64,000 bases of DNA. It comes from Ptiloglossa arizonensis. Its lineage: Eukaryota; Arthropoda; Insecta; Hymenoptera; Colletidae. The notes under the pieces were generated by a model, which did not search any database, had not been told where the DNA came from, and saw only the letters and a list, made by a program, of their open reading frames with translations. Shown one piece after another: positions 35,021 to 46,435 of the stretch. Both the position numbers and the translations under genes were made by a program. Position 1 is the first letter of the stretch. The number at the start of each line of letters is the position of its first letter. Location: contig NC_135048.1 of NCBI RefSeq assembly GCF_051014685.1, forward strand, positions 24,198,543 through 24,262,542. Direction: 5' to 3'.

Positions 35021-36139
35021 CCTCTTATTAACAAAACGATATCGCATTCGCGTATTCCGCTCCAGCATCGTGTCGCGACGAACGTATCGAAACATCAAAC
35101 TACTCCGACGAGTAATAATTTTTATCCCGTAAAAGATCTCTCGCAGTCGAAGCGAAAAATTGTCCAACTTCATCGAGTATCGTGCAACTCGGTTTGTCAG
35201 TGAGTCTCGTTGGTGAACACGCAACGACAAACCGATAGCGACAGGACGAGAGAGGGTGCACGGGAAAAAATTGCGCGACAGCGACGAAAATACGAGAGGG
35301 GGGCGGAGCAGGGGGAGGGGGGCGAACGAGGGATAGGAAGATGAGAGTCGCGGGGTCACGAGAAAAATTCATATCGCGTCGAACGCTGCGGGACAATTCG
35401 CCGAAGCGACATTTGATCGTCCGAGCAAACAGAAACGCAACGCAATCGATGATTCTCCCCCCTCCTGGTGTCCCTCCAGTGCGCGTTGATACGTCTGGCT
35501 TCGGTAGGGGGGAGATCGTTGGGTTACCGACCACGCTGGAATGATTCCTCGTCAAACAATGACGTCATCGTGGATACTTTGTTCCTCTAACGACGTCTTC
35601 GAAGGGGGCGGTTAATTGGTCGACGCTATTGCACGGCTTGACGAGGCCAGATAGTCTTTTCCGTTAGGATTCGTCGTCGAGTTCTGGCTGCAAGGAGACA
35701 ACGAATCGGATTATCGGATCTGGATCTCTTTCACCCGTGACACGATTTCACCCCGCGGCGGAGTTATACGAGTAATGGATTCCTTTTTCCTGGGGAAGAA
35801 GGGGACCAGATGTGGAGAATACACGCTTCTTTAATCTCGCAGCGACGACCTACGCACGTGACGTAGACTTAGATAGATAGTGTAGATAATTGTCCGATCC
35901 AATGTGCAATTTAACAGAGGTGAATTATGATAAATAATGATCGAAGTGGCCTATGACAGGTATTAGACGCTTTGGGAATACAACTTGATCTTTGTCGGCG
36001 AATCTCGTCGGTCACCGATGGAAGACTCAAGGAGCAGTTCACACTGTACGACAGTGGACGCTGGTTTTACAACCCAGGGTGACGGTTGTATATTTATTAA
36101 TTTTAATGTATAGTTGTCGACCTAGATGCGTGAATAACG
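35021..36139. other. CpG-rich stretch with a G-quadruplex-capable run
   Basis: G-runs at about 35298-35322 (G6, G5 and G6 separated by short loops) could form a G-quadruplex. Overlapping open frames on both strands at 34952-35555 have no family features. Nothing else recognised. Confidence 0.35.
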
Positions 36140-36885
36140 TAGGGAAGTAGCTTCTGGAATACTCACAAGTGTGAGTGTCCCATCTAGGAAAGTAGCTTCT
36201 GGAATACTCACACGTGTGAGTATCCCATCTAGGAAAGTAGCTTCTGGAACACTCATACGTGTGAGTATCCCATCTAGGAAAGTAGCTTCTGGAACACTCA
36301 TACGTGTGAGTGTCCCATCTAGGAAAGTAGCTTCTGGAATGCTCATAAGTGTGAGTATCCCATCTAGGAAAGTAGCTTCTGGAATACTCATTTGTGTGAG
36401 TGTCCCATCTAGGAAAGTAGCTTTTGGAATACTCATTCGTGTGAGTGTCCCATCTAGGAAAGAAGCTTTTGGAATACTCATAAGTATAAGTGTCCCATCT
36501 CGGAAAGTAGCTTTTGGAATACTCATAAGTATGAGTGTCCCATCTAGGAAAGTAGTTTCTGGAATACTCCACGTGTGAGTATCCCATCTAGGAAAGTAGC
36601 TTCTGGAATACTCATACGTGTGTATGTCCCATCTAGGAAAGTAGCTTCTTAAATACTCATTCGTATGTGTCCCGTCTAGGAAAGTAGCTTCTGGAATACT
36701 CACACGTGTGAGTGTCCCATCTAGGAAAGTAGCTTCTGGAATACTCACACGTGTGAATATCTCATCTGGGAAAATAGCTTTTGGAATACTCATAAGTATG
36801 CGTATCCCATCTAGGAAAGAAGCTTCTAGAATACTCACATTTGTGAGTATTTCATCTAGAAAAGTAACTCTTGGAATACTTGCAT
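36140..36885. repeat. 45-bp minisatellite, about 16 copies, with a CACGTG dyad
   Basis: The unit is CCCATCTAGGAAAGTAGCTT plus CTGGAATACTCACACGTG and TGAGTAT, for example with CATCTAGGAA at 36181 and 36226. Each unit carries a dyad of seven-base arms, ACTCACA and TGTGAGT, around a variable two-base centre. In the best copies this extends to the 20-bp palindrome ATACTCACACGTGTGAGTAT (36206-36225), with an E-box CACGTG in the middle. Frames of 182 and 238 codons on minus and 135 on + come from the period being divisible by three. Confidence 0.95.
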
Positions 36886-38600
36886 GCTTGAATCATCGAC
36901 CATCAATGGGTTAATAAATAGACTCTTTCTAGGGGTAACTATGATCACTCGTTTCCAAGGAAATTGAGAGTTGCTGACACTGGTTATTGAACCAGAGAAC
37001 ATTAAAGGGAGGTTGTCGTCGCTGAAGAGATCGAGATTGCATTTAAATTACAGAGTGTTTCGTTTCTAACGAATACCTTGCAACTCAAAGTATAAAATAG
37101 GATTGGAAACCTTAAATATACCTTCAGAGTAATATGTTCTTGAATTCACCTTTGGGATAAAAATAAAATTATGTTTACGTCGGGGCAAAGTAAAAGCGAT
37201 CGAACAAAAAGGAAACGAGTTGTACTTTCCAACCTTGAAAACGTCGAATACAGTTTTACGTCCCTGTCGTAACATTCGACCCCTCGAACCGTGCAACTCC
37301 CCTCTAGTTATTATTTTTCTTTTTTTTTTTTTTTTTATAACTTCAATAACAGCGGAACGAAACGAACGCGAGAATAAATATCGAGATTGGAAAAGTTTGC
37401 CACGATGGGAAGATAAATTATTCTCGTAAGTCCAAACAAAGTCTCGCTTATTTTCGAAAAACAAACGGCCACGTAACAATATTATCGATCATCGATGATC
37501 ATAACAATTATTATTATTATATTATCCACCGATTACCATAACAACGATCATTATTAAATCATCCATGGATCACTGTAACAATAATCGTCATTAGATTATT
37601 CAACGATAACAATAATTATTACACATAAAATTTTTAAATCCACAAAAAGCAATTTTTCTTCCAAACGCAATGTAAGAAAAATGGCCGCCGCGTAGGGGTC
37701 GATCAAGTTGGCCAACTCGACGGCTCAAAGTTCGAAGCAACTGGAAAGGGAAAGTAAGTGCAGAGGCACGAAAGGAAATCCCACTTCCGGAAATTGCACG
37801 AGGAAAAAGACTCGAAACGATCGGTCGAACGATTGCCCCGTCAATCGAGGTCTGGCAAACCGTTGACAGAGACTCCCCCCAAACCCAATATACGAGAAAT
37901 GGCCGTAGCTTATACGACGATCCCGTCGAGTTATTCGAGAAGGGATACTGTTACTGTTCGCTCGATTACGTAAACGGAACGGAGTACACGGTGCGTCGAA
38001 TTGCATTAATGATATTCAACGAGACGCGTACGCTGTGCGATGCATTTATTTGTGAAACGTGAACACGGAATGTAAGAGAGACAAGGGGAGTGATTTTTAT
38101 TATTATTTTTTTTTCTCTCTCTTCTTTCTCTACGAAATTTCGTGGCCAACTACGGCAATTCGGTATCACGTGGGCGGAAAAAGGACACCGAGAATTTTGT
38201 TTTAAACGCGATACCGGGTAGCGCCGATAACGCTTTGATACGTTGTTGTTACGTGTGCGGACTTTCGGCTCGGTCGAGGTTCGACGTTGATAAAATTTCA
38301 CCATCGGGGCATTTTTAGTATTCCTCTCTCCGGTGGAGGATTCTTTAACGTTTATGTATCATTGATTTATATATTGTCGATAGTCGGGAACGGTTGCGTG
38401 GATCAGTGTTTTTTTCCGGAGCTGTCGCGACAGGACTTTTTCAAAATATTTGGAAAGTCGTTGGTTATCAATTTGAAGGTTCCTGTGGCAAAATTAATTA
38501 TAGTTTCGTTACTTACCGGGTATAAAATTAAGATACCTATATCGTCTTTTGGTTTTCATGAAGTATACGTTTTTTCTCCACGAAAGAAATTAACATTTTA
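36886..38600. other. Single-copy stretch with simple sequence, nothing recognised
   Basis: Includes a T-run near 37318-37336, a GATCATCGATGATC palindrome near 37487-37500 followed by ATT-rich DNA with loosely repeated ATCATT-like words to about 37610, and a CpG-rich part at 37,680-38,290. A GTAAGT donor-like site lies on the minus strand near 38510. Confidence 0.35.
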
Positions 38601-39024
38601 ATTTTCTCTTGTACACTCTGCCCCAGTGATCGTAAACGAAATCTGGTGCACGAAGAAATTATCACGAAAATACAAAAATTCCAACGGTTATTTCTCCTCT
38701 CGCTGACTCTGCCCCAAACACTATCCAATAATCTTAATAAAAATCTCGGACGCGAAGAAGTTATCACAGAACGTCAACATTCCACAGTTTATTTCCTCTA
38801 CCTAATAATACCTATACCTGTTCCGCTTGTTTAATAATCTTAATAGAAATCTAAGACACGAGGTAGTTCTAGCAAACCACGAAAAACTTTATTTCTTCCA
38901 TTTAATAATACCTACCTCTCTTTAACCTAATAATTCGAATAAAATATCCACGTCGAGAAAAAGTCGACGTGAAAATCCCATAGTCTCGATATTTCTTTCG
39001 CGAACCCTGAATAAGATTATTATC
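38601..39024. repeat. Degenerate repeats of roughly 100 bp
   Basis: Segments of the type CTCTGCCCCA ... TAATCTTAATA(A/G)AAATCT ... CACGA(A/G)G(A/T)(A/T)(G/A)TT recur about three times with many changes. The exact period is not fixed. Confidence 0.5.
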
Positions 39025-39305
39025 TCCGTCAAAATCATCGTCTTAACATACTTCACAATTCGAAGAAGTGGTCCAGGACACGATTCGACTCCTCCGTGAA
39101 AATCATCATCTTAACACACTTGACAATTCGAAAAAGTCGTCCAGAACACGACTCAACTCCTCTCCGTGAAAATCATCATCTTAACACAATTTACAATTCG
39201 AAAAAGTCGTCCACAACACGACTCAACTCCTCTCCGTGAAAATCATCATCTTAACACACTTCACAATTCGAAGAATTCGTCCAGGACACGATTCGACTCC
39301 TCTCT
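39025..39305. repeat. 70-bp tandem repeat, four copies
   Basis: CCGTGAAAATCATCATCTTA begins at 39094, 39164 and 39234 (period 70), with a slightly diverged first copy at about 39027. Units include ACAATTCGAA(A/G)AAGTCGTCC and ACACGACTCAACTCCTCTC. Confidence 0.9.
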
Positions 39306-39870
39306 CCGTAACAGAAATTTCGTAAACAAAAATCGTCCCTCGGTCCCAACTACGCCTCTCACTGATACCACTCTGTGACCCACTCCACAAACTTAACCTC
39401 AGGAGTCAGCCATCCGCGCGTCATACAGCCTCACGAGCATATTTCTACCCCATTAAGGGACACCTCGACGTCGAGGAAGGGTGTCTCGGGGTCTATTCGC
39501 CGTGGCTTCGGGAAGCATGGAAAATTCCGGAGTTTATTTCTTCGTGACTCTCTCTCCCTCTCTCTCTCTCTCTCTATTCTCTATTCTCTCCGGCAAACAG
39601 ATTTGCTCCGTGCGTTAATTCCAGCGACACTACCCTCCGGCTAATTCCCGGGTACGGATTTAATGTCCGAGCAGTCTCAGCCACCCTCGGCTAAGACCCG
39701 CCTGGACAGCGACGCTCGACCAGCACGAGGAGTAATTTTGATATATCGAGTGGTAGCCATGGTCTGGGACGTCGGCCCCCGGGTCTCGTTTTTGTTCGAA
39801 ACCGGGAACAGTTTTCCCGATAATATTGCTGCCCGTTGGGGACTTTCTCTCTCTTCTTTTTTTCTGTTGT

Positions 39871-39943
<73 letters not shown>

Positions 39944-40850
39944 CGTGCTCGAGATAATACCAAGCCTGGAAATCGACTGTAAACGGCAGTGAATCGATGG
40001 CGTTTTCCATCGACGGAGAGAAATACCTGGTGCTGTGTGTGCACCGGCGTGTACGGAAAAGCGAAACGCCGCTGTCGAGGAAATTGTATTTCCCAGTCGT
40101 TTCTTTAACATATCGACTGGCCGTGTCATGGGTATAACCGCAGCTGGCCCGTTTGACGCTTCGGGAACTTCGCGAACGATTCGAGGGAACCCAGAAATTC
40201 CAGGATAATTTGTAATAGACGGTGCTTTTTAAACACGAACGTGTAAATACGAACGATCGTACGGGATTTTTCGACGAATTTTGCAAATTCGAGAGAGCTT
40301 TCATGGAACTTGGAAATTTTTGTTTATAATTCGTTGGAATTATTTTCAGTAATGTTTCAATCGTACGCTTTTGTCTTTTTTTAAGTATTTTTTTAAATTC
40401 TTTGTTGCATTCTGGGGTATCGAATGTTAGAAAAGTTTGAATTGGATTCTTTTTTCTAAGTATTTTTTACGGTTACGTGAGGGGTGAGGTTTCTTTGAGG
40501 TGTGATTTCATCCTTAGGTGTGTTTGTTATGCAATTAGGGTCACTCGAACTACATTCTTTTGCAAAGTCTTTGTATAACTTTTCATAACTGACGAGTTGC
40601 CAAAGTTTAGTTCGTATTGTATATAATGTACAATTTGTAGAGCGTAGGCGTCTGAAACTGACAGTACACCGATACTTCTTTTTGGATTCTGTATTATTTT
40701 CGAGGATAATAAATTAGCAACTTTGCGGTTCACTGTAAATAATTGATCGTATCCGTTACAGATATCGTGGCAATTTATACCGTTCTTTATTATCCAACCA
40801 ACGTAGATTTGCATATTAGTGTTGCATAATACGATTAACAAGTAGGCATA
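39306..40850. other. Single-copy stretch with a long CT microsatellite
   Basis: (CT)n runs uninterrupted from about 39875 to 39931, with a shorter CT-rich run at about 39548-39573. The surrounding CpG-rich sequence (39,360-40,200) has overlapping open frames on both strands, with low-complexity runs and no domain. No gene recognised. Confidence 0.45.
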
Positions 40851-42110
40851 CTTGTTATTGTCAGTAAACAAATAGGTACACTTGGAATACCTGCACGTAA
40901 ATGGATTTGTTTGTCGGTAAATAAATACGTAAGTCCACCTGATACTCGGTGAATACTGACTCAGTGAATATATTAATACACACGATTATCGATGACTGAA
41001 CATATGAATACGTAAATACACTGGATGGTCGGTAAATAAATACATAAATACACTCGATGGTCATTAAATAAGTATATAAATACACTCGATGGTTGGTAAG
41101 TATATAAATACACTTGATAGTAGGTAAATAAATACACAAATACATTCGATGGTCAGTGAATGAATACACAAATACACTCGATGGTCAGTAAATAAATACA
41201 TAGATACACTCGATGGTCAGTAAATAAATATATAGATACACTCGATGGTCAGTAAATAAATATATAGATACACTCGATAGTAGGTAAATAAATACATAGA
41301 TACACTCGATGGTCGGTAAATAAATACATAGATACACTTGATGGTCAGTAAATAAATATATACATACACTCGATAGTAGGTAAATAAATACATAGATACA
41401 CTCGATGGTCGGTAAATAAATACATACATACACTCGATGGTCGGTAATTAAATACATAAATACACTCGATGGTCGGTAAATGAATACACAAATACACTCG
41501 ATGGTCAGTGAATGAATACTCAAATATATTCGATGGTCAGTAAATAAATACATAGATACACTCGGTGGTCGGTAAATGAATACACAAATACACTCGATGG
41601 TCAGTAAATAAATACATAGATACACTCGATAGTAGGTAAATAAATACACAAATACACTTGATAGTAGGTAAATAAATACAAAAATACACTCGATAGTAGA
41701 TAAATGAATACATAAACACACTCAATGGTCGCTAAATGAATACACAAATACACTCGATGGTCAGTGAATGAATACTCAAATATATTCGATGGTCAGTAAA
41801 TAAATACATAGATACACTCGGTGGTCGGTAAATGAATACACAAATACACTCGATGGTCAGTAAATAAATACATAGATACACTCGATAGTAGGTAAATGAA
41901 TACACAAATACACTCGATGGTCAGTGAATGAATACTCAAATATATTCGATGGTCAGTAAATAAATACATAGATACACTCGATGGTCGGTAAATAAATAAA
42001 TACATAAATACACTCGACGATCAGTAAGTATATAAATACACTCGATGGTCGGTAAATGAATACTCAAACACACTCAATGGTCATTAAACGAGTACATAAA
42101 TACATACACG
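40851..42110. repeat. 32-bp minisatellite array, about 38 copies, with block duplications
   Basis: The unit is ACACTCGATGGTCAGTAAAT plus AAATACATAGAT, for example at 41174 and 41206. Variants (GGTCGG, AGTAGG, GTGAATGAATACTC) recur in the same order in long blocks. A TGAATACTCAAATATATTCG marker at about 41512, 41767 and 41927 is spaced by 255-256 and 160 bp, i.e. about eight and five units. Blocks of several units have therefore been duplicated together. Minus-strand frames of up to 178 codons (YLFTDHRVYLCI-like) are repeat products. Confidence 0.95.
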
Positions 42111-43041
42111 CACTTACTCGTCGCAGAACGAACACGATCGTCCGATTCGAAACAAACGCGAAACACACGCTCGATGTTTAACATTTCCACGAAAGGGAAG
42201 ACTTCCTCGTACCAAGAAACTCGACCGAAGGGTTAGAGTTCCCCGTACCCCGGCGACTCCGGTTCCCGGTAACGCGAATAAGAGTGCGACGAACGAAGAT
42301 CGATCAATTTCGAACCGGGCGATAACTCACGTTATTAAAAACTCCCGGACCCGGAACGAAGGTGTTCACTCGTCCCGCTCGCGGGTGAAACGTCGCGAGA
42401 ATACCCGATGCACCGGGCGAATCGTCGTTTCGAAGTACGGCCACGGCCACGGCCGCCGGGATTCCCGTGCGAGCGATTTGTATAGCCTGTCGAGCCGAGT
42501 GCAAAGTTCCCGGGCGTAGAAACTCTTCCTCGCGGCGTTACGCCCGAAATATGAGGGCGGCCGGAAATTTATGACGAGTCATGGCTTCCATTAATCCGCG
42601 ACGATCGGTAATTCACGAGGGTTCGTCCCGACTGCCCTCCGTCGTGCAATTTCGCACACTTATCGAGCCATCGAGTCGTTCTCGTCGACATAGACGATAG
42701 ACGCTTCTCTCCTCTACCCCCTCCACTCCTGGATCCCCATTCTTCTCCAGAAGAGGAAACCTCCACGATTCGTCACGATTTTCATGCTTCCCCCTCCACG
42801 TCAAGATCGCTATCCGACGATTTCCCTCCGTCTCGTGTTGCAGCATCATCTTTTGTCTAGGCTGTTACACAGAGGGGCGAGTAGAGGAAGCCTCTCGCTA
42901 TTTTCTCGAGTAGACGGGAAATATGTGCTTCGTGGCGGGTGACGCGTCCATTTTTCCGGGGTTCGCGAGCGTGCGGATCGTTCAATTCATCAAGATTTGC
43001 CGGGCCATCGTGCCCCCCTCGCGAAAGAGCCCTTCGATTCG

Positions 43042-43100
<59 letters not shown>

Positions 43101-43560
43101 CAGTGGATGTATATATTGTATATATATAAATTTATTTCCGTATATATATGTATGTGCGAGTTTAGGTCTCTTTCTAACGGTACGGTTCTATCGCGCGCCC
43201 TAGACGGAGGAGCATGCTCGATTTTTCATATTTCGCGCGTTGACCCCTCTGACACGCCCGGGTAATTCAACCCCTACCCCCCGGGTCTAATGCGGATCGA
43301 CGTCAACAGCCTATTTCGGACGATCGTACGGGATAAATCAGTTCCGTGTTGCGACGATTCTACGATAAATTCGGGCTTTAACATATGCCCGGGGGCACGA
43401 GCAGTTATGCACCCTTACGGATAGATGCCGGACGGATAGGCGGGATACGCTCGCCGATAAGTGCAATTTGCGAGATGATTTCATCGGGAGCTTTGCCAGA
43501 TACATTTTCATGTCACTTCCGAGTAATTTCTGGTGTTTGGGAAATTTTATTCGGATTGAC
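42111..43560. other. CpG-rich block with an AT dinucleotide microsatellite
   Basis: (TA)n occupies 43043-43097 (55 bp). On both sides the DNA is CpG-rich (42,120-43,020 and 43,160-43,460), which suggests promoter or exon DNA. The best exon candidate is on the minus strand at 42319-42550, listed separately. Confidence 0.45.
42319..42550 (-). CDS. Candidate exon with GTGAGT donor, minus strand, unknown family
   Basis: On the minus strand an open frame reads RPGTLHSARQAIQIARTG, continues through AVAVAVLRNDDSPGASG and ends TFVPGPGVFNN. It is followed directly by GTGAGTTATCG, a strong splice donor. An in-frame stop lies upstream near 42543, and no ATG is present in the frame, so it would have to be an internal exon with an acceptor inside the block. 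The residue mix is plausible for protein, but in CpG-rich DNA open frames of this length are not rare. I do not recognise a family. Confidence 0.15.
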
Positions 43561-44600
43561 GAGATTTTTACGATAACGTAACGGGGAGGGAGGAACGGGT
43601 GAGTGTGCTTATAACGTGTAGGTGTAACGACGTTTAACTTGTGTTAGTATATAAATACACGCGATGATCGATAATTGGACATGAAAAGATATAAATACAC
43701 TCGATGGTAAATGAATACACGTGGAAATACGTGGGTGGAGTATTTTTGGGGAGGTTACGAGAGGGTGAGATTGAATGTTAAGTAATGTTTTATGGAAAGT
43801 ATTTCGATTTGCTCTTGGGCGATTGATGAGATTCTTACGATGGTGTGATGAGGAGGGAGAAAAGAGTGAGTGTGCTTATAACGTGTAGGTGTAACGACGT
43901 TTAACTTGTGTTAGTATATAAATACACGCGATGATCGATTACTGAACATGTAAAGACATAAATACACTCGATGGTCGGTAAATGAATACACGTGGAACAC
44001 GGGGGTGGAGTATTTTTGGGGAGGTTACGAGAGGGTGAGTTTGAATGTTAAGTAATGTTTTATGGAAAGTAACTTTGATTTGCTCTCGTGCAATTGACGA
44101 GGTTCTTACGATAGTGTAACGGGGTGACAGAAAAGAAAGGTGGTGCTTATAACGTGTAGGTGTAGCAACGTTTAACTTTCATGTGGAACATGTGGGTGGA
44201 GAATTTTTGGGGAGGTTAGGAACGGGTGAGATTGAATGTTAAGTAATGTTTTATAGAAAGTATTTCGATTTTCTCTGGTGCAATTAATGAGATACTTGCA
44301 ATGGTGTGATAGGAAATGAGAAAAGATGTACTTATAACGTGTAGGTATAGTGACGTTTCATTTTTACGTGGAACTCGTGGGTGGAGCATTTTTGGGGAGA
44401 TTACGAAAGGGTAAGACTGAATGGTAATATTTTATGGAAAGTAACTTCGATTTGCTCTTGTACGATTGATGAGATTCTTACGATGGTGTGGAGGGAGAAA
44501 AGAATGGATGTGCTTATAACGTGTAGGTGTAGCGACGCTTAATTTTTACTTGGAACACGTGTGTGGAGCAATTTTGGGGAGGTTACGAGAGGATATGATT
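43561..44600. repeat. Tandem array, units 182-270 bp, five copies
   Basis: The word CTTATAACGTGTAGGT recurs near 43608, 43876, 44146, 44331 and 44513 (steps 268, 270, 185, 182). The units share GGGTGGAG.ATTTTTGGGGA, GGTGAG.TTGAATG and TTTTATGGAAAGTA. The first two carry an extra segment of about 85 bp (ATATAAATACACGCGATGATCG, TAAATACACTCGATGG) that belongs to the 32-bp minisatellite family found 1.6 kb upstream. Confidence 0.85.
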
Positions 44601-45839
44601 TGCTCTCGTGCCTAGAATGCAGAAGAATATAACATTTTTGAAAATTGACGATTGATTACTAATCGAGATCGTGTGGAAACTACCATCTTAAAAGATACAA
44701 AATCGTACCGATTAAAATTGAAATTCGTAATATCAAGCTATGCATAATACAAAACAAAAATGAAAACTTAGTATGGGAAAGTATGAGAATGTTCTCAACT
44801 CTTAAAGAAGACTAAATAAAAATCACATAACATCGATTATCATTGATTAAAATTCTAAAAGACTCGGTTTACCTCAATTCAGGAAAATATATCTTCTTAT
44901 ATTACTTTCAAAATTCCTGTTTACATTTCTGCCAACTCGTCTCCATTGACACTTCCTTTAAAACTCATACCGTACATTATAATACTTAAAATCGACAATC
45001 TTTTCATATTTACTTTTAAAATTGTCCACTTCACCCAAAAGAGGACCAACACCGACTACGGGATTGTCCCCCGGTTGAACAAACGTAATTTTCCACATCG
45101 ATAGACTCTCGTTGACCCGAGGACGAGAGACCCCCTCTACGATTTCGAGTTTACTCTCGTTGAGTTTTCCTGTTTCTATAATCGTCCAATTGACCATTTT
45201 CATAGTGTGCACCTTTTTCTGGCACAATAGATCGGTTCCAATCAATCTCCACCCACGTGACGCAATTACCTGTCGCCGTCGGGGCAGAAAGAAATGACAC
45301 GGCGTCATTAAGGGCCCGCGAGCCATTAGTTATCGTGTTCGCTCGGACATTCTCAGCTGGAAGTCCTTCGATGTCTAAGGACGGGAGGTTTGTCTCAATT
45401 ATTGTCCGGTGCAACGATCCCGTGTAGGCACGCCTACGGGCTCATCTGCGAGATGCACTTATCCGCTTCCTCGCGGCCCGGGAGAACGATGCAAATGGCA
45501 CTATTGTCATTAACTCGATACATCCTTTAAAGGCACCCCCATCTTCTTCATTGTTCGTTGCAATTTGATTGCTCTTTCGTTGAACGACGTCCGTCTTGCC
45601 GTTCAAATGGCCACGTTTACGCGCCACGGAAGCGCAGACGTTGCAAGGACGTATTTTTCTTTTCTTTTCTTTTTTTTGGAAAGCGGGGACGTTTTACCAT
45701 TCATTGAAGATTTCTTTTTGCTTGTGAATTATCGAGAGCAATTTTAAAGTAAGTGCGACCGTACGAGCAGGTGCTTTTATCCATTATCGTACGAATGGAA
45801 GGAAATTTGTCTCGTAAACCGTTCGAGGGGTCATCTTTG
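44601..45839. other. Mostly single-copy stretch with overlapping minus-strand open frames
   Basis: About 44,958-45,414 on the minus strand has two long overlapping frames. One reads SMWKITFVQPGDNPVVGVG and GEVDNFKSKYEKIVDF; the other reads PSLDIEGLPAENVRAN and CVTWVEIDWNRS. The composition is protein-like and not repetitive, as would be expected of a frameshifted old coding segment. I cannot assign a family, and chance cannot be excluded. A CpG-rich part lies at 45,240-45,480. Confidence 0.2.
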
Positions 45840-46435
45840 AATGAGTTTTTTTTTTTATAATTGTCGAAGACCTTGGAAGATCATCTTCGGATAAGTTTTT
45901 TTTTACAATTGTTGAAGACCATAAGTTTTTTTTTTATAATTGTCGAAGACCGTAAGTTTTTTTTTATAATTGTTGGAGACCTTGGAAGATCATCTTCAGA
46001 TAAGTTTTTTTTTTATTACAATTGTTGAAGAACATAAGTTTTTTTTTATAATTGTTAAAGACCATAATTTTTTTTTATAATTGTCGAAGATCATAAGTTT
46101 TTTTTTATAATAGTTGAAGACCTTGGAAAATCATCTTCAGATAAGTTTTTTTTGTTGTAATTGTTGAAGACCATAAGTTTCTTTTTATAATTCTTGAAGA
46201 CCATAAGTTTCTTTTTATAATTGTTGAAGACCATAAGGTTTTTTTTATAATTGTTAAAGACCTTAGAAGATCATCTTCGGATAAGTTTTTTTTTATTGTA
46301 ATTGTCGAAGACCATAAGTTTTTTTTTATAATTGTTAAAGACCTTAGAAGATCATCTTCAGATAAGTTTCTTTTATGATAATTGTCGAAGACCTTGGAAG
46401 ATCATCTTTAAACAGGGTCTTTTTATATTAATTGT
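45840..46435. repeat. Degenerate T-rich tandem repeat, about 30-35-bp unit
   Basis: Units of the form TAATTGTTGAAGACCATAAG plus a T-run repeat about 15 times. They are interspersed with a longer variant carrying CTTGGAAGATCATCTTC.G near 45872, 45983, 46133 and later. T-runs of 7-10 nt differ between copies. Confidence 0.85.

Noticed and set aside
36039..36838. 182- and 238-codon minus-strand frames and a 135-codon + frame
   Set aside because: They translate the 45-bp minisatellite in different frames. No start context, splice signals or non-repeat domain.
41185..41721. 178-codon minus-strand frame rich in Tyr, Ile and Cys
   Set aside because: Translation of the 32-bp minisatellite (three units per 32 residues); not a membrane protein gene.
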